This document shows, piece after piece, positions 52,315-63,585 of a stretch of DNA of 64,000 nucleotides. Position 1 is the stretch's first letter. Every line of letters starts with the position of its first letter. The stretch is from Prostheceraeus crozeri (taxonomy: Eukaryota > Platyhelminthes > Polycladida > Euryleptidae): contig CAJQUW010005339.1 in NCBI GenBank assembly GCA_907163375.1, positions 1-64,000 on the forward strand. Direction: 5' to 3'. Both the position numbers and the translations under genes were made by a program. The notes under the pieces were generated by a model. It searched no databases. It had not been told where the DNA came from and saw nothing but the letters and a program-made list of their open reading frames with translations.

Positions 52315-52566
52315 GTATTATATACCGCGACTTTTCTCTAGTCTTCACTCCTGTTTCAAGTTGCAAGACGAACGGTGAGTGCTCTGACAAGGTTTGCTAT
52401 CAAACTTTAGGTTTTAGGATAAAGCTAGGAATCATACTCTTTAAATTTGGTTGACGATTTTATTCCGACGTTTGCTATCAATTGTTTGATGACTTAGTTT
52501 TTCAATGCATATCAGCAAGTAGTATCCTATAAGCACTTGCTATCAAATTTTACTCAATCTTCACAG
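52315..52566 (+). promoter_or_regulatory. TATA box, leader exon and leader intron of the coiled-coil gene (element C)
   Basis: TATTATATACC (about 52317-52326), leader exon ending at 52374 (sequence shared with element B), GTGAGT donor 52375-52380 and acceptor ending at 52566 (TCTTCACAG). The intron holds hairpin cores at about 52386-52400 (GTTTG-CTAT-CAAAC), 52470 and 52534, the last two with shortened stems. Leader exon and promoter are conserved with B although the coding exons are not. Confidence 0.65.
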
Positions 52567-53642
52567 AATTATCATAACTAAAACTCCGCGTTTTATCATT
52601 ACTCAATGCTCCTGCGGTAGATTGACAAGGGGCAGCGAATACCGCAAGCATATCAAAGAGGGGACGCTGGACCAACATGAGAGAATGCATGTTTTTAAGG
52701 TCTGTGTTCATCATAGGGTGGTGTGTGATGAGGATGATGTTGAGGGTTTCCGGAAGGCGCACGAATCTTGCCCATCCGGAAACATTGGAGCGCAGTCGTT
52801 TCGTGTGTGGATGAGTGAATTAATTAAGGCGAAGGAGGAGTTGAATGCAGCAGTTAGAAGTATTGAGGGTGCTGTAGCAAAGGATCGGGAGGTAGTGGTG
52901 AGTGAAGAGGAAGTAGAGGTAGAAGGAGTGATTGAGCGGGCGAGTGATGAGACTAGGAAGATGATGCTCTCATTGTTTGGTAGTGAGTTGTCTGACAAGT
53001 TGGATGGTGAGGTGGCTGAGCCTGTAGCGACCTCATCGCCTAGGAAAGAGGTGCATGATATGGAGGCGTTTGTGAGGTTGAAGGATCGTATGATGGATAT
53101 GGAGAGTGTGAATAGAAAACTTTTGAAGGAGAATGAAGAGCTGAAGGCTAAGGTTGAGGGTATAAAGGTGATGAGAGAGGAGTTGGAGGAGATGCGAGTG
53201 AAGGAGCAGGAGTGGTTGAAGGAAAGGAGTGGAATGATGAAGCGAGTGAAGGCGGTTGAGGGCTTAGAGTCGGAGTTGATGCGTGAGAAGAATGAGGTAG
53301 AGTGGATGTTGGGTGTGGTGAAGGAAGTGGAAGAGACGAAGGTGATCAACAGACAGTTGGGGAGTGAAGTGGAAAAGTTTCGAGAGGTTGAGAGAAGAGT
53401 GAAGAGGAAGAGGAAGAGAGTGTATGAGGTCCACCTTCCCCTCTTTGAAATTAATGTGTGCGGGAGTGCTACGAGGGCGACGCAGTCCAATGTCTCCACA
53501 TGAGTATGGACATTACCGGTCAGCTGGAAGACTTCGTCGTCCGAAAATTTAGGAAGAAAGTTCCCAGTAAGTTACTTCAACATGATCATTTCCTTGCCGC
53601 CTCTAATCTCCTATTCTTTTTCTTTCAGAGTTTTTGCAATAG
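52567..53642 (+). pseudogene. coiled-coil protein, divergent allele, frameshifted (element C)
   Basis: Same position, promoter, intron position and layout as the gene at 23091-24218, but strongly different sequence. The N-terminus has CSCGRL and YRKH-type positions. The middle is a long coiled coil (RLKDRMMDMESVNRKLLKEN and on). The tail VYEVHLPLF matches SRVHIPIK of the other copy. The C-terminal piece (ECYEGDAVQCLHM, DITGQLEDF) lies in another frame, so a frameshift occurs at about 53430-53460. Exon 1 ends at 53566; a 62-bp GT-AG intron (53567-53628) and a short last exon ending in TAG follow. No in-frame ATG lies between the acceptor and the Cys pair. Probably inactive as it stands. Confidence 0.6.
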
Positions 53643-54169
53643 TCGATGAAGAGAGTAGTGTCGGTGGACGGAGAACGACCCATGGGCTCTTTTAAGGGCC
53701 AACCTTCTAATGCAGCTAAAGCGGTCCCAAGCCCGCCACATATCTTCGGATATGGAATGCAGAGGGGAAGAATAAATGATGAAATGGAATGAAATGGGAG
53801 GTCACCCTTGCACCACATGCAACACATCAGACTTCTCTCTTCAGTAGTGAACAAGCTCTGAACGTTACTTTACTGTATCGCAGTCGATTGCTATACAAGT
53901 ATTGAAGAAAACGTAGGTTAGTAAAATCAGCAGAAAAACATAGGGAGACATGTGATGTTCCAAATATAGTTATTTCGAAGATTGATCTCAACATGATAAA
54001 CCATTGATGAATAATACTACCACGAAGGGTAACAAGTCTATCGTTTATAGAAATCAACTACATGGTATCAGTAGGGACTCGTTACCTCTGTATATTATAA
54101 TAATATAATATTATAATAATATGGTAAGTATAGTTAGCAAAAAGTCGTCATGAAAAAATACTTTATTTG
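53643..54169. other. intergenic block (mirror of 22610-23090)
   Basis: Nearly identical to the inverted block of element B, with an added run of TATAATAATATAATA near 54090-54120. No gene. Confidence 0.5.
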
Positions 54170-54614
54170 GTCTTTGATTTAACATCATTGAAACCCACTT
54201 TACTAATAGCAATGACAATATGGTTTATTTTATTCAGAAGCAAATGATCGCCGTAACCATGAAAGTTGTCCATCCGAGAAATAATCTTCCGCAGATGTCG
54301 GGTATAAAACTCAGAAGCATCAGTAACATATTCTTGTCCGTAGGAACGAAATTGAAAGTCAACACTTTCCGCTACTTAACCTTGTGGAAAATGAGTGTAA
54401 TTGACATGTGCAATTAAGTGAGCCTTGATGAGACTGTCTTTGAAATAAGATATCAACTCCGTAAATATTTCTCGTGTGTAGTCTAAACATGCTTCCAGTT
54501 CTGCCTCCTCCCTTTGAAACTCAAGGATGTAATCTTATATTAAGCCTCCGAAGCACTCTTGATGAAAACGAATCGTGCAATCATCATGTTTCAATGCATT
54601 GACTTCAGGTGCCA
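54165..54614 (-). pseudogene. family B protein, paralogue 2 (element C copy, early stop)
   Basis: Mirror of 22157-22609. The ATG is at 54614-54612. A TAA at 54537-54535 replaces a CAA codon of element B, truncating the protein after about 25 codons. The rest of the frame remains similar. TATA context is conserved at about 54665. Confidence 0.75.
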
Positions 54615-54754
54615 TGGTTGAGTCTATTGCTAAACATCATATTTGCCTAAGACGATTTCAATAATGCGTTACAAATGTGTGTACCCACATCGGGAACTCT
54701 AGCTCTTCTGTGATTGGACGAGAGGTCTCATCCGTTCATCGCTTAGGAAAATCT

Positions 54755-55217
54755 TATAAAAGGCAGTGCACCAGCTCTGTTCTTCACATTTATCTTTCAC
54801 AAGGTGAGTGTCGGTGAGCTCCTGCTATCCGGTTGTTTTGACTTGCTATCAAGTTGAATAGTCTCTTGCTATCAACAGATTCACTTCTGCTCATAAAACA
54901 TATCATCGCTGTAATACCTCCTTTGCTCGAGCGTTCCTTCGGGACGGCGGGTACTGCCGTAGAGGGATTGCGTTGGACGGGTTGTTCGTCGCTTGTTAGA
55001 GCGAAACCTCTGAGCCGTTGCTCATGTTGGGCGTTCGACTTCATACTCAACGTGATGCTTTTTCTCGCCAGGTCAGAGTACTTCAGCCATTCGACAAAGG
55101 TTAGTCTTTATGATATGGAGTAGAGTGAAATGTAAATCATTAGATGTCACTTCAATGATTGTTCCCATGATAAACGTTGACTAGGCAAATGAAACGATTC
55201 TCATCTTTCCTTTTCAG
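54755..55217 (+). promoter_or_regulatory. polymerase TATA box, leader exon and leader intron (element C)
   Basis: TATAAAAG at 54755-54762, leader exon ending at 54803, GTGAGT donor 54804-54809 and acceptor ending at 55217. Hairpin cores at about 54825 (damaged), 54842-54857 (ACTTG-CTAT-CAAGT) and 54867 (partly damaged). The foldable element is at 54932-55052. Confidence 0.65.
54932..55052 (+). ncRNA. conserved foldable RNA-like element in the polymerase leader intron (element C)
   Basis: Mirror of 21719-21840. UCC-UUCG-GGA hairpin; ACGGC and GCCGU around GGGUACU; AGAGG with CCUCU; UCGCU with AGCGA around UGUUAG; and AUGUUG with CAACGU. The stems are preserved relative to the paralogous copy at 51607-51724 despite base changes. 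Confidence 0.45.
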
Positions 55218-55261
55218 TGATTGAAGTCATACTATTCAGTATCTATTATCAACTATCCGAC

Positions 55262-58200
55262 ATGGAGTTTACGAAAATTGAAAATTATCGCATTGCTGCT
55301 GAGATGGAGAAGGCCACCATCGAGCAATGTAAGTATTTGTATCAAGGTTGATTCTATTACTAACATCATTAGGGCAGACATCCTCATTAAAATCAAGAGT
55401 CCCTCCCTTATTTTGTTCATGTTTAAACCGATTCCAAATTTTACCTCTGCTTATCTTTGCTGCCATTCTTTTTCAGTGCATGAATGTATTCGTAATGGGG
55501 AACCCGTCCCCCACGGAGTAATCGGGGAAGCCTATGAGCGGCTTGGCAAGTGTAAGTATCTTTAACATCTCATGTTTAGACTGCTTCAGATCCTCTGCAT
55601 CATCCTTGTCTCATTATCTAATCTCTCTTTCCTCTCTACAGATATGGCCAAGATGAAGAAGTGGGAGGAAGCCGCGAAGCGGAAATACCGCGAGGAATTT
55701 CCGGCCCTACCTTCCCACCCGTCTACCTCCGCCAAGGTGCGACTCCTCTCTCGAGCTCGGGCATCGTCATCGCCCCACCTCCACCGCCTGCTCCACTGCC
55801 TGCACCCGTCCCTGCTTCTCGTCACCACGTCCCTCCGACACCGAAGCCCAGGATCCTTCCACCCTCGGCTCGTGTCCCTCTCCTACCTCCTCCGCGTCCA
55901 TCGGTGTTGCCGGAGATAAATTCATTAGATGGTAAGTATCGGTGATTGGGAAATAGGGGGATAAGACTTCAAACTTGAAATTATGATCATGTTAATAATC
56001 TCTTTTCTCTTTTTCTGAACAGATCTTGCTGCCTACTTCCTGGACGGCGACGTTCCCTCCCGTCCCATCATCATTCCTGCATCGCCACCACCACCTGCAG
56101 CGACCGACCTCCCTCTCCTCTCCGTCAAGTCGGTGGAGAGACTGTTGGAGCAGGAGGAGTTATAGATAGTGGGAGAGGAGAGGGAGATTGAAGTCGAAGA
56201 GGAGAAGGACTTTCGATGCCAGCGGTGTGACAGGGTCTTCGCCTCAGCCTACAGTTTGAGACGTCACACCGCTGGCCATGCCTGCAGGGGAGGAAAGCGC
56301 CGACCGATCCCTCAACGGCCTAAGTGTGAAGGTTGTGGACGCACGTTCTACAACAACACCAACTTGCGAGTCCACATCGAAGGCGGTTCCTCTGGCAGTG
56401 TTAGGCAACCACCAACGTCATCAGGTAGGAAGCATCCTTCATCGCACGTCGGCTTTTCCTGTTCTTCGTGTCAGAAGACCTTTCCTACAGAGTTTGTTCT
56501 CTCTTCGCACACACTCTGTCACACTCATCCCACTGAGCTTTACACTGACAACAACGTCACTCTAAGGCTGAGCAAGTTTTCCCTTGAGAGGCTCGTTCGC
56601 GACTATGAGTTAGAAAGCTCTGAAGCTGTGGAAGATATTCATCCTTTCTTGATGAATAATATAGGCTTAATTCATCAAATGTTGGCGAGCTTGGATAGAT
56701 TTTTACTCAAAGGCATGTTCTATCTCACTGCTCGTTTCAATAAGGTAGACAGTAGCACGGGAGAAGTAGAGTCCACTGTGACCATTAGGATAGTCTCCTG
56801 TGCTGCTGATCTCATAGGTGATGTAAACGAGTGGATAGAGAGACATGCGACCTATCTCGTCAGCAACTTAAATAAATTTAATGAAAGAGACAGCGGTCTG
56901 GTTTTTGATGGGATAGAGAAAGTAGACATTAAAATCAATCTTTTAGAAAATTTGCAAGGGAGCGGTTGTTTCACCCTCCCCAAAGCACTGGCTAGCGAAA
57001 AGGCTGTCATCAATGTAGAGTGTCAGTCCCAGTGTTTCAAGTATGCCGTCCTCTCCATTCTTCACTATAATGATATAGGTATACATCTCCAAAGAGTCGC
57101 CAAGTATTGTGAATGTGAGGATGAGCTTAAGTTTGACGGGTTAGATGTCAACACAGTAGATTTTAAGGGCATCGCCCAATTTGAAAAATTCAACAACATT
57201 AAGATCGTCGTCCATCTCTGGGAAAAAGGTCTGAAGGGCGTTAGGTATAACAACCGCCAAAGTAACTTCGACCGGGTTGTCAATCTTCTCCTAGTGTATA
57301 GCGACAACCATCCAGAATGGCATTATTGTGGCACTCCTAAAATTTCAAAGTTATACCATCATCAAGCAACCTATGGGGATAATTTTTATTACTGTGATCG
57401 CTGCACACGCCGTTTCACATCTAAACCATATTTTGAACAGCATTACGAGTGGTGCTGTCGGGGTAAGCTTCAAATGGAAGTCATGCCCAAAGATAAATTT
57501 TATAGGTATGAGGAAAACGGCAATGAGCTCAGTCCCATATGTACCATCTATGCGGACATTGAATGTTATATTGAACAAGAAGACCTAAGTCATGAGCCAG
57601 CAGCCATTGCCTGTTATGAAGTTTGGCATCCATATTATAGGAATCAAAATGAGATGCATGTGTGGCAAGGCGAGGATTGTGTTGAAAACTTCCTCAATTT
57701 TTTAGATAGGAAAGCCCGTTTTTATCAACGCTATGAAACGGAGCTGACTAGGAAACCCATGTGCTTCACAGAAGCCGATAAAATCAAGTTTGATAGGACC
57801 ACGGAATGTCCCCGCTGCTGTTCATCCTTTGATGATCAGCAACATAAGAAAGTGAGGGACCATTGCCATCTCAGTAGTAAATTTAGGTCTGCCTTATGCA
57901 GTAAATGCAATATGAAACTTAGGCTCAAACGGCGAACGCTCCCCGTCATCTTCCATAACTTTAAATGTTATGATGCTCACATCATCATTCGCCATGGATT
58001 CGGTAAATCCTAGTCATCCAAAGTGATTGCACAAAGTAAAGAAAAATTTATGTGCATCACTGCCAAAATACAAGTCGATAAGACGAAGGAGGGGAAGCCT
58101 GTCTTCTATGACATAAAGTTTCTAGATAGTTTTCAATTTATGTCTTCTTCCTTATCCGCGTTGGCTAATAATTTAGAAACACTTCCCCTCACTCAACATT

Positions 58201-59879
58201 TAAAGAAAGACTATCCCAACATAAGTGACAGTCTGATGCGACGGAAAGGGGTATTTCCTTATAGTTATTTTAGTTCAATGGACAGATTGAAAGAAACATC
58301 CCTTCCTTCCATCGATAAATTTAAAAATGATTTGACGGGTGAGGACTGTTCGCTGGATGACTATAGGCATGCAGAGCAAGCATGGTTAGAATTTAGGTGT
58401 CGCACTTTTGGTGACTACATGCTTGCCTACTTAAAATTAGACGTCTATCTGTTGGCTGACGTGTTTGAGACTTTTAGGAAAGTCACATTAGAAAAGGACG
58501 CCATAGATCCTATCCACTTTGTTGGTCTGTCGGGCCTGTCCTATCAGTCAGCCTTCAAGATGACGAAAGAGAGAATACATTTACTGCAAGATGCAGAAAT
58601 GTGCACGTTATTTGAACGTGGTATTAGGGGTGGCTTAACATTTGTCAACAAACATGTTGTCAACAGCACCCAAGACATAGGATCGACCACGCATTTAATG
58701 TACATAATCCAAAATAATTTGTATGGGAGTGCATTATTCAAGCCTTTGCCACAGTCTGACTTACAATGGGTAGAGCCCCATGACATTGAACACTTCTCCA
58801 ATCCAGCACACATGATGGCACTGGGAGATGAGGCCGACATAGGTTATTTATTTGAAGTCGACCTCATCTATCCAGAATGTATTAAGAATAGGACAGTTCA
58901 TTTTCCTCTCGCAGCCGAATCTGTCATAGTCAGTCCAGATATGTTCTCCCCCTTTATGGAAGAACACAATAAGCAATATGAGGCGGAAAATGACTTGAAC
59001 TATAAACCCACTAGGAAGTTGTTGCTCACCCAATTAAACAAGCAGCATTACATCGTGCACTATTCCATCCTCAAATTCTATCTAGGTATGGGGATGCAAC
59101 TTGACAAAGTCCATCGCGCTATCCAGTTTAGGCAGAAGCCCTTTCTAAAACCGTATATAGAATTTAATGGTAAGAAACGGGCTGAATCCAAGAATCCTTT
59201 CGAAAAGGACTTCTTTAAATTTAGGAATAATGCCCTCTTTGGTAAAACCATGGAGGATGTAAGAAAGCGCATGGACTATCGTATCGTAACTGATCCGGAA
59301 ATGAGTATCAAGTTATGTCGCTCGCCGTTGTTTTGCCACCATGATGTCATTTCTGAAGACATCACTGGTTTTAAAATGTCAAAATCTAAAGTAGAACTTT
59401 GCAAGCCCATTTATGTTGGTCAAGCTGTCTTGGATTACTCCAAGTTAGAAATGTACAAGTTGTTTTACCACACCTTTAAAACGTGCCCATTGATCCAACA
59501 TGTGGAATTAGTAGGAGGCGATACAGACAGCTTCTTCCTAGCTTTGACAACCACTAGCCAAGTCAAGCAGGAAGACATTTTAAAATATTTAGCACCCAAG
59601 TTTGATAGTTCCAACTATCCCACTGACCATCCGCTTTACTCTACCACAAATAAAGCGAAGCTTGGCTGCTTCAAAGATGAGTGTGCCGGCAAACAAATAT
59701 AGGAGATGATCTTACTTCGCCCCAAGATGTACTCCATGAAGCTAAAATCCTCATAGCCTTCTATTAAACGGGCGAAAGGCATCTCGAAGTCAATCGTTAG
59801 AAAAATGACACATAGGGACTATCAAGATGCCTTACATTCACTTAAAATTAAAAAAGTAGAAATGACCATATTAAAATAA
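55262..59879 (+). pseudogene. Polinton-type protein-primed DNA polymerase B (element C copy)
   Basis: Exons are 55262-55328, 55477-55551, 55642-55931 and from 56023 on. Unlike element B, the exon 4 acceptor is intact (AACAG at 56018-56022). Fingers: CQRC...H (about 56218-56280), CEGCGRTF, FSCSSC...H and YYCDRC...H. Exo motifs YADIECYIE and FHNFKCYDAH, then YLKLDVYLLADVF; an HNH-like KVRDHCH...CSKCN insert precedes Exo II. Palm: YIIQNNLYG (motif A lacking its Asp), FRNNALFGKTM, VGGDTDSFF. Breaks: exon 3 indel near 55733, and TAGs at 56163, 58011, 59700 and 59754. Roughly 1,280 codons are otherwise open. An intact relative would copy the element's linear DNA. Confidence 0.85.
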
Positions 59880-60931
59880 GTCGCATCAAGTCAGAACAAC
59901 GACGTTTAGGAAACGAGGTCTCTCAGCTTGGGAAGACAAGCGATGCTGGATGAGTCCTAACCACTCATTACCGCATGACCATCCAGACACTCATCTACCT
60001 CCACCCAAGAGACAGAAACTTTCTCTTCCTTCGTCCGGCGATGTATGATGATGAATGCTTCCTCTCTGTTGTGGTTGATGTTTTGCTTTTTCACTCCATG
60101 GCGTTTTCTATGGGGTGTTGTGAGTGAGTGCCTTGTAACATGCGTCCAACTCCTTATCACTTCATATCATCGATGGGATATCTAGTGCTTTTGCTGACTT
60201 TGTTTTCTCCCTGCACATGAGTGAGTTTGTTTTCTCCCTGCACATGAGTGACTTTGTTTTCTCCGGTGATGCGAGCCATAAAAACTTTGTTTTCTGCCAC
60301 CATCAGTATTAACTATGTGCGGTGCTATGAAAATCGGTTGTGATGATGAATAACATATCATGTACATACTTTGTCGTTTTCCTTTTGACATAAAGATGGG
60401 ATTTTCACTCAATAGACAGAAGTAAAAGTTTTGATCATTTTCTAAGATGGGTAGGGTTAGAAATAAAGTTGATGATTGTAAAGTTAGAAATAAAGTTGAT
60501 GATTGTAAAATTTGATTTAATGTTAAAATCATTTCACTGTTTGTACAGTTTGTAAGATAAGTAAAATATAAAATGAAGTCATAAGTATTTCACTATTTGC
60601 AAGATAGGTAAAGTATAAAATAAAGTCATAACCATGTTTGAGTTTGGAAGTTAACATCCTCACCAACGAATGTAACATCATGACAATTTCATCGGCTTAG
60701 GAAACATCAACCACTGCTGACTCATGTCTATAAATAGCTCTGACTCATGAAGTGGTAAAGCGCCAGTCAGTTAGATGAGAATCTAATCAGTCTTGTTCAA
60801 CCTTTTCACCGACACGTGTGTGGGCATCATTTCATGTCTATAAATAGCGCTGACTCATCATAAAGCGAAGAACCTTGTTGATGACTTTTTCACGGACACG
60901 TGTGTGGGCGATAGTTCATTGCGATGACTCA
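59880..60931. other. interval with shortened tandem array and promoter-like pair
   Basis: Mirror of 15504-16686, about 130-550 bp shorter in the AT-rich array. Contains GGAGAAAACAAA-type repeats inverted (60200-60280), the array remnant (60420-60640), and two TATAAATAG/TGAGTCA/CACGTGTGTGGG modules (60715-60910). No gene. Confidence 0.5.
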
Positions 60932-61500
60932 TTCAAAACGCATCATGTGATTTACACGATTCTATTAACTGTGACTCATACAGATAACGCATTAGAGATT
61001 TAACAATGTCAGCTACTTTACTGATATCACGTAAACCAGTCATGACACAATGTCCGTTGTGAAACACTGCAATATGTACAGGATGCCACTTCCGAATCAG
61101 GAAAGAGCTCAGAAGAGCAGCAGGAAAGAGTTCAGTTTCATTAAATATACAATGATTACTGGTTTTAATGTTGGCTGGATTCACTAACATCTTCAATTGA
61201 ACAGACACTACTATATTCTTCAATGTCAGGGGACTGAGGCGTAGATGAGGCATGAGTGTTTGCATTTTCTTGACGACTTCGTAACACATGGACTGCATCA
61301 CGAAATGAGAAAGGTTTCCTAGGACTTGGATCTTGCCGCAGCGAAAGATTTAAAGATTTCGACCGCTGCTCATGCGAATGACCAACAATTGCGGACGACC
61401 GCGATGATAGACTGAATCGGGAAGATGGGTATGCAACTGTTCTAAATCGATGTCTCTTCTGAGATTCATTTCGCGCATGGCGTTGATGATGCGGATGGGG
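60932..61500 (-). pseudogene. TATA-binding-protein-like frame (element C copy)
   Basis: Mirror of 14949-15503. It carries ETELFPAAL, with a short in-frame insertion (LSSFL) before IRKWHPVHIAVFHNGHCVMT. The same TAA occurs in the first lobe (about 61345-61350). Here the frame has an ATG near its start (about 61503-61505). Two copies keeping the second lobe open argues that it encoded a protein. Confidence 0.5.
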
Positions 61501-61794
61501 AGCATGACTCACAAATGACATGAGGGCTGAGTGAACTTCCCTTTTATACTTTTCCCATGAGGGTTTTGGAATCACGATGTAGCAGTGATCATTATGTAGA
61601 ATCATCTCTTGAATGCGAATAAATACAATGCCGTCTCCTACGTTAATGACACGGCAAGAGTTGGATAGGATTGCGCGATGCAACCTTCGTAGTTGAAAGC
61701 GTTCTAGAGTTATCTGAAGTTGACGTTTCGTATCATGAAATGTAACACACTGACGTTTCCATGATACATAGAGGCATGCTGATAATTTCCACAT
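61165..61794 (-). CDS. hypothetical protein, 209 aa (element C copy)
   Basis: Mirror of 14657-15286, same length, a few substitutions (for example Arg to Gln at residue 15). Overlaps the TBP-like frame in another register. See the element B entry for domains and doubts. Confidence 0.45.
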   Translation of the reverse strand: MWKLSACLYVSWKRQCVTFHDTKRQLQITLERFQLRRLHRAILSNSCRVINVGDGIVFIRIQEMILHNDHCYIVIPKPSWEKYKREVHSALMSFVSHAPHPHHQRHARNESQKRHRFRTVAYPSSRFSLSSRSSAIVGHSHEQRSKSLNLSLRQDPSPRKPFSFRDAVHVLRSRQENANTHASSTPQSPDIEEYSSVCSIEDVSESSQH

Positions 61795-62326
61795 GTTTAA
61801 AACCTGAGTGAAGAATGGTATGCCTAAGAAAGAAGGAGAGAGTCATGTTCATGTGTGGCATGGTGAGTGTACATTTTCTTTCTTGATACAGTGGCCGTTA
61901 GGCCGTGGTCTCATAAAGACCGATGGTGCGTTCTCAGCGTGTGGAGAGTGTTACTGTAGTTGATCATCATCAACATGGACATCATTTTTAAAGGTGATGG
62001 AGACAAGATAGGGATTCAACGTAAACAACCTCCCGTCCCTGCGCGGGCCCATGTAGATGGTTTGAATTTTAATTTCGAAGGAGTAGAATCCTTTTCCCAA
62101 AATGGGGAGAGGTTTGCAATTGAGTAAGTCGAATTCGCTGCCCTCCTTTTCATGGATGATGAGACAGTGTCTATCCATATGAACATACATGTATCGTCTT
62201 TCCATGATGGGAACTTGTGACCGCTTCCCATTGTGTCGAACAATTTCTTTGGGAATGGTGAGATTTTCTTTCAGGAATGTTTCAAGAGTATTGAATTGTA
62301 ACCGTGTCCAATAGTCTAACGGCACA

Positions 62327-63362
62327 ATCGAGGCTGATCTTCCCAAGGATTTTATTTTATTGTGCAGTGATCTTCTCGTGAACCGTCATCAATATGTGAA
62401 GCTAGGACATTGTGCGAGCTCTACCACCCCAGTTACTTCAGGTATTCCGCAAGGAGGAAAGCTTTCTCCCTTTCTTTTCTGCACCCATATGAGATCATTC
62501 AAAGCTCTACACCCACATGCCTTGACTTCTAAATATGCTGACGACATTGTGATTGTTCTACCTGCCTTTCGTTCAATTGATATCGAACTCCAAATTCGAG
62601 ACGAAATCCATCATTTAAAAGACTGGTGTAACTCACATGGACTAGTACTAAATTGTGAAAAAACCCAATGCATGTTTATCGCTAAAAGTCAGAATTCTTT
62701 AGTGCCTCGTGATATTCATTTTGTAAATAGTGTAAAAAATTTTGTAAAATTCTTGGAGTCATTTATGACTCAAATCTATCTTGGAATACCTTTGTAGACA
62801 ATTTATGCAAACGTGCCAACCAGCGTCTTTATGTCATAAAGCGATTAAAACAATGCCTTTCTGTGTCCTAACTCATTCAGATTTATATTGCTACTGTCCT
62901 TTCAACGCTGGAATACAATGCTGCCCTCCTCGTTGGACTGAACCAGCTTAATATTGAAAAATTGGAAAAGGTTCGGCGACGTTCTCACAAAATTATTTAC
63001 GGACCAAAGTGCAGTTGTGATAGCTTTACCCCCCTATCCCTGAGAAGGGAAATATCTGCCCTAACAGTTTTCAGAAAAATGTTAGAACCAAAACATTTAT
63101 TGCATAAAATCATGCCCCCCAAACTTTCAAGATCCCGACATTCCCTCGCTGTCTCTATCCCCTTTTCAAGAACCCAACAACGCCAAATGTCATTTATTCC
63201 CAGATGCTCTATTTTGCATAACTTAGCAGAAATATGCTAACTAATGTATTTCCTACAGCTACTGTGCATGTCCTCTGTATACTGTACAAGCTCTGTATTT
63301 TTCATCTGTGTATCTGCAATGCATGATTTCCATTTCAAATGAATAAACACATACTACTACTA
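62327..63362 (+). mobile_element. 5'-truncated LINE inserted in element C
   Basis: About 1,036 bp. It encodes RT from just before SGIPQGGKLSPFLF and YADDIVIV through the thumb and C-terminus (NEKT-like NCEKTQCMF, IEKLEKVRRRSHKIIYG), with two frame breaks. It ends with GAATAAACACATACTACTACTAC. It inserts at a CACAC-rich site in the family A gene; a short duplication is possible but not clear. It differs from LINE-1a and from the intact LINE. Confidence 0.8.
62360..62797 (+). pseudogene. LINE reverse transcriptase fragment
   Basis: Part of the insertion above: GIPQGGKLSPFLFCTHM, SKYADDIVIVLPAF and HGLVLNCEKTQCMF are the RT palm and following motifs. The frame ends early at 62797; the remainder continues in other frames. 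Confidence 0.75.
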
Positions 63363-63585
63363 CACACACGGCCAGTCCATACTTTGTTGACATAACCTTT
63401 AGATAATCTATCCGATGACTTGGAGTTTTTATGGTCACGGCTTCTCCATGATGAGTTATCTTTTGATTGAAAGAATTTTTACCCAATGCTAAAGTAAGGG
63501 AGTTCAGTGTACCCAGTACGAGAGCAGAGGAGTTGATGGCTTCGAGCAACTGCATGGTTAGCGCAAGGACAGAAATGATTGCCAT

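Larger units (their letters stand above)
61951..63585 (-). pseudogene. family A protein, paralogue 2 (element C copy, split by LINE)
   Basis: Mirror of 13906-14500. N-terminal part 63585-63363 and C-terminal part 62326-61951, separated by a LINE fragment. The positions of the element B stop and two-base loss are open here (TAT; ACTGTCTC), showing that those breaks are private to B. The conserved LPILGKGFYSFEIKIQTIYM is intact. Confidence 0.7.

Noticed and set aside
52711..53499. 262-aa minus-strand frame opposite the element C coiled-coil gene
   Set aside because: Ser/Thr/Phe-rich complement of a Glu/Lys-rich coiled coil; a typical antisense shadow.
54854..55123. 89-aa hydrophobic frame in the polymerase leader intron
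   Set aside because: It lies between a good donor and acceptor and overlaps the foldable element. Also present in B, but explained by low divergence.
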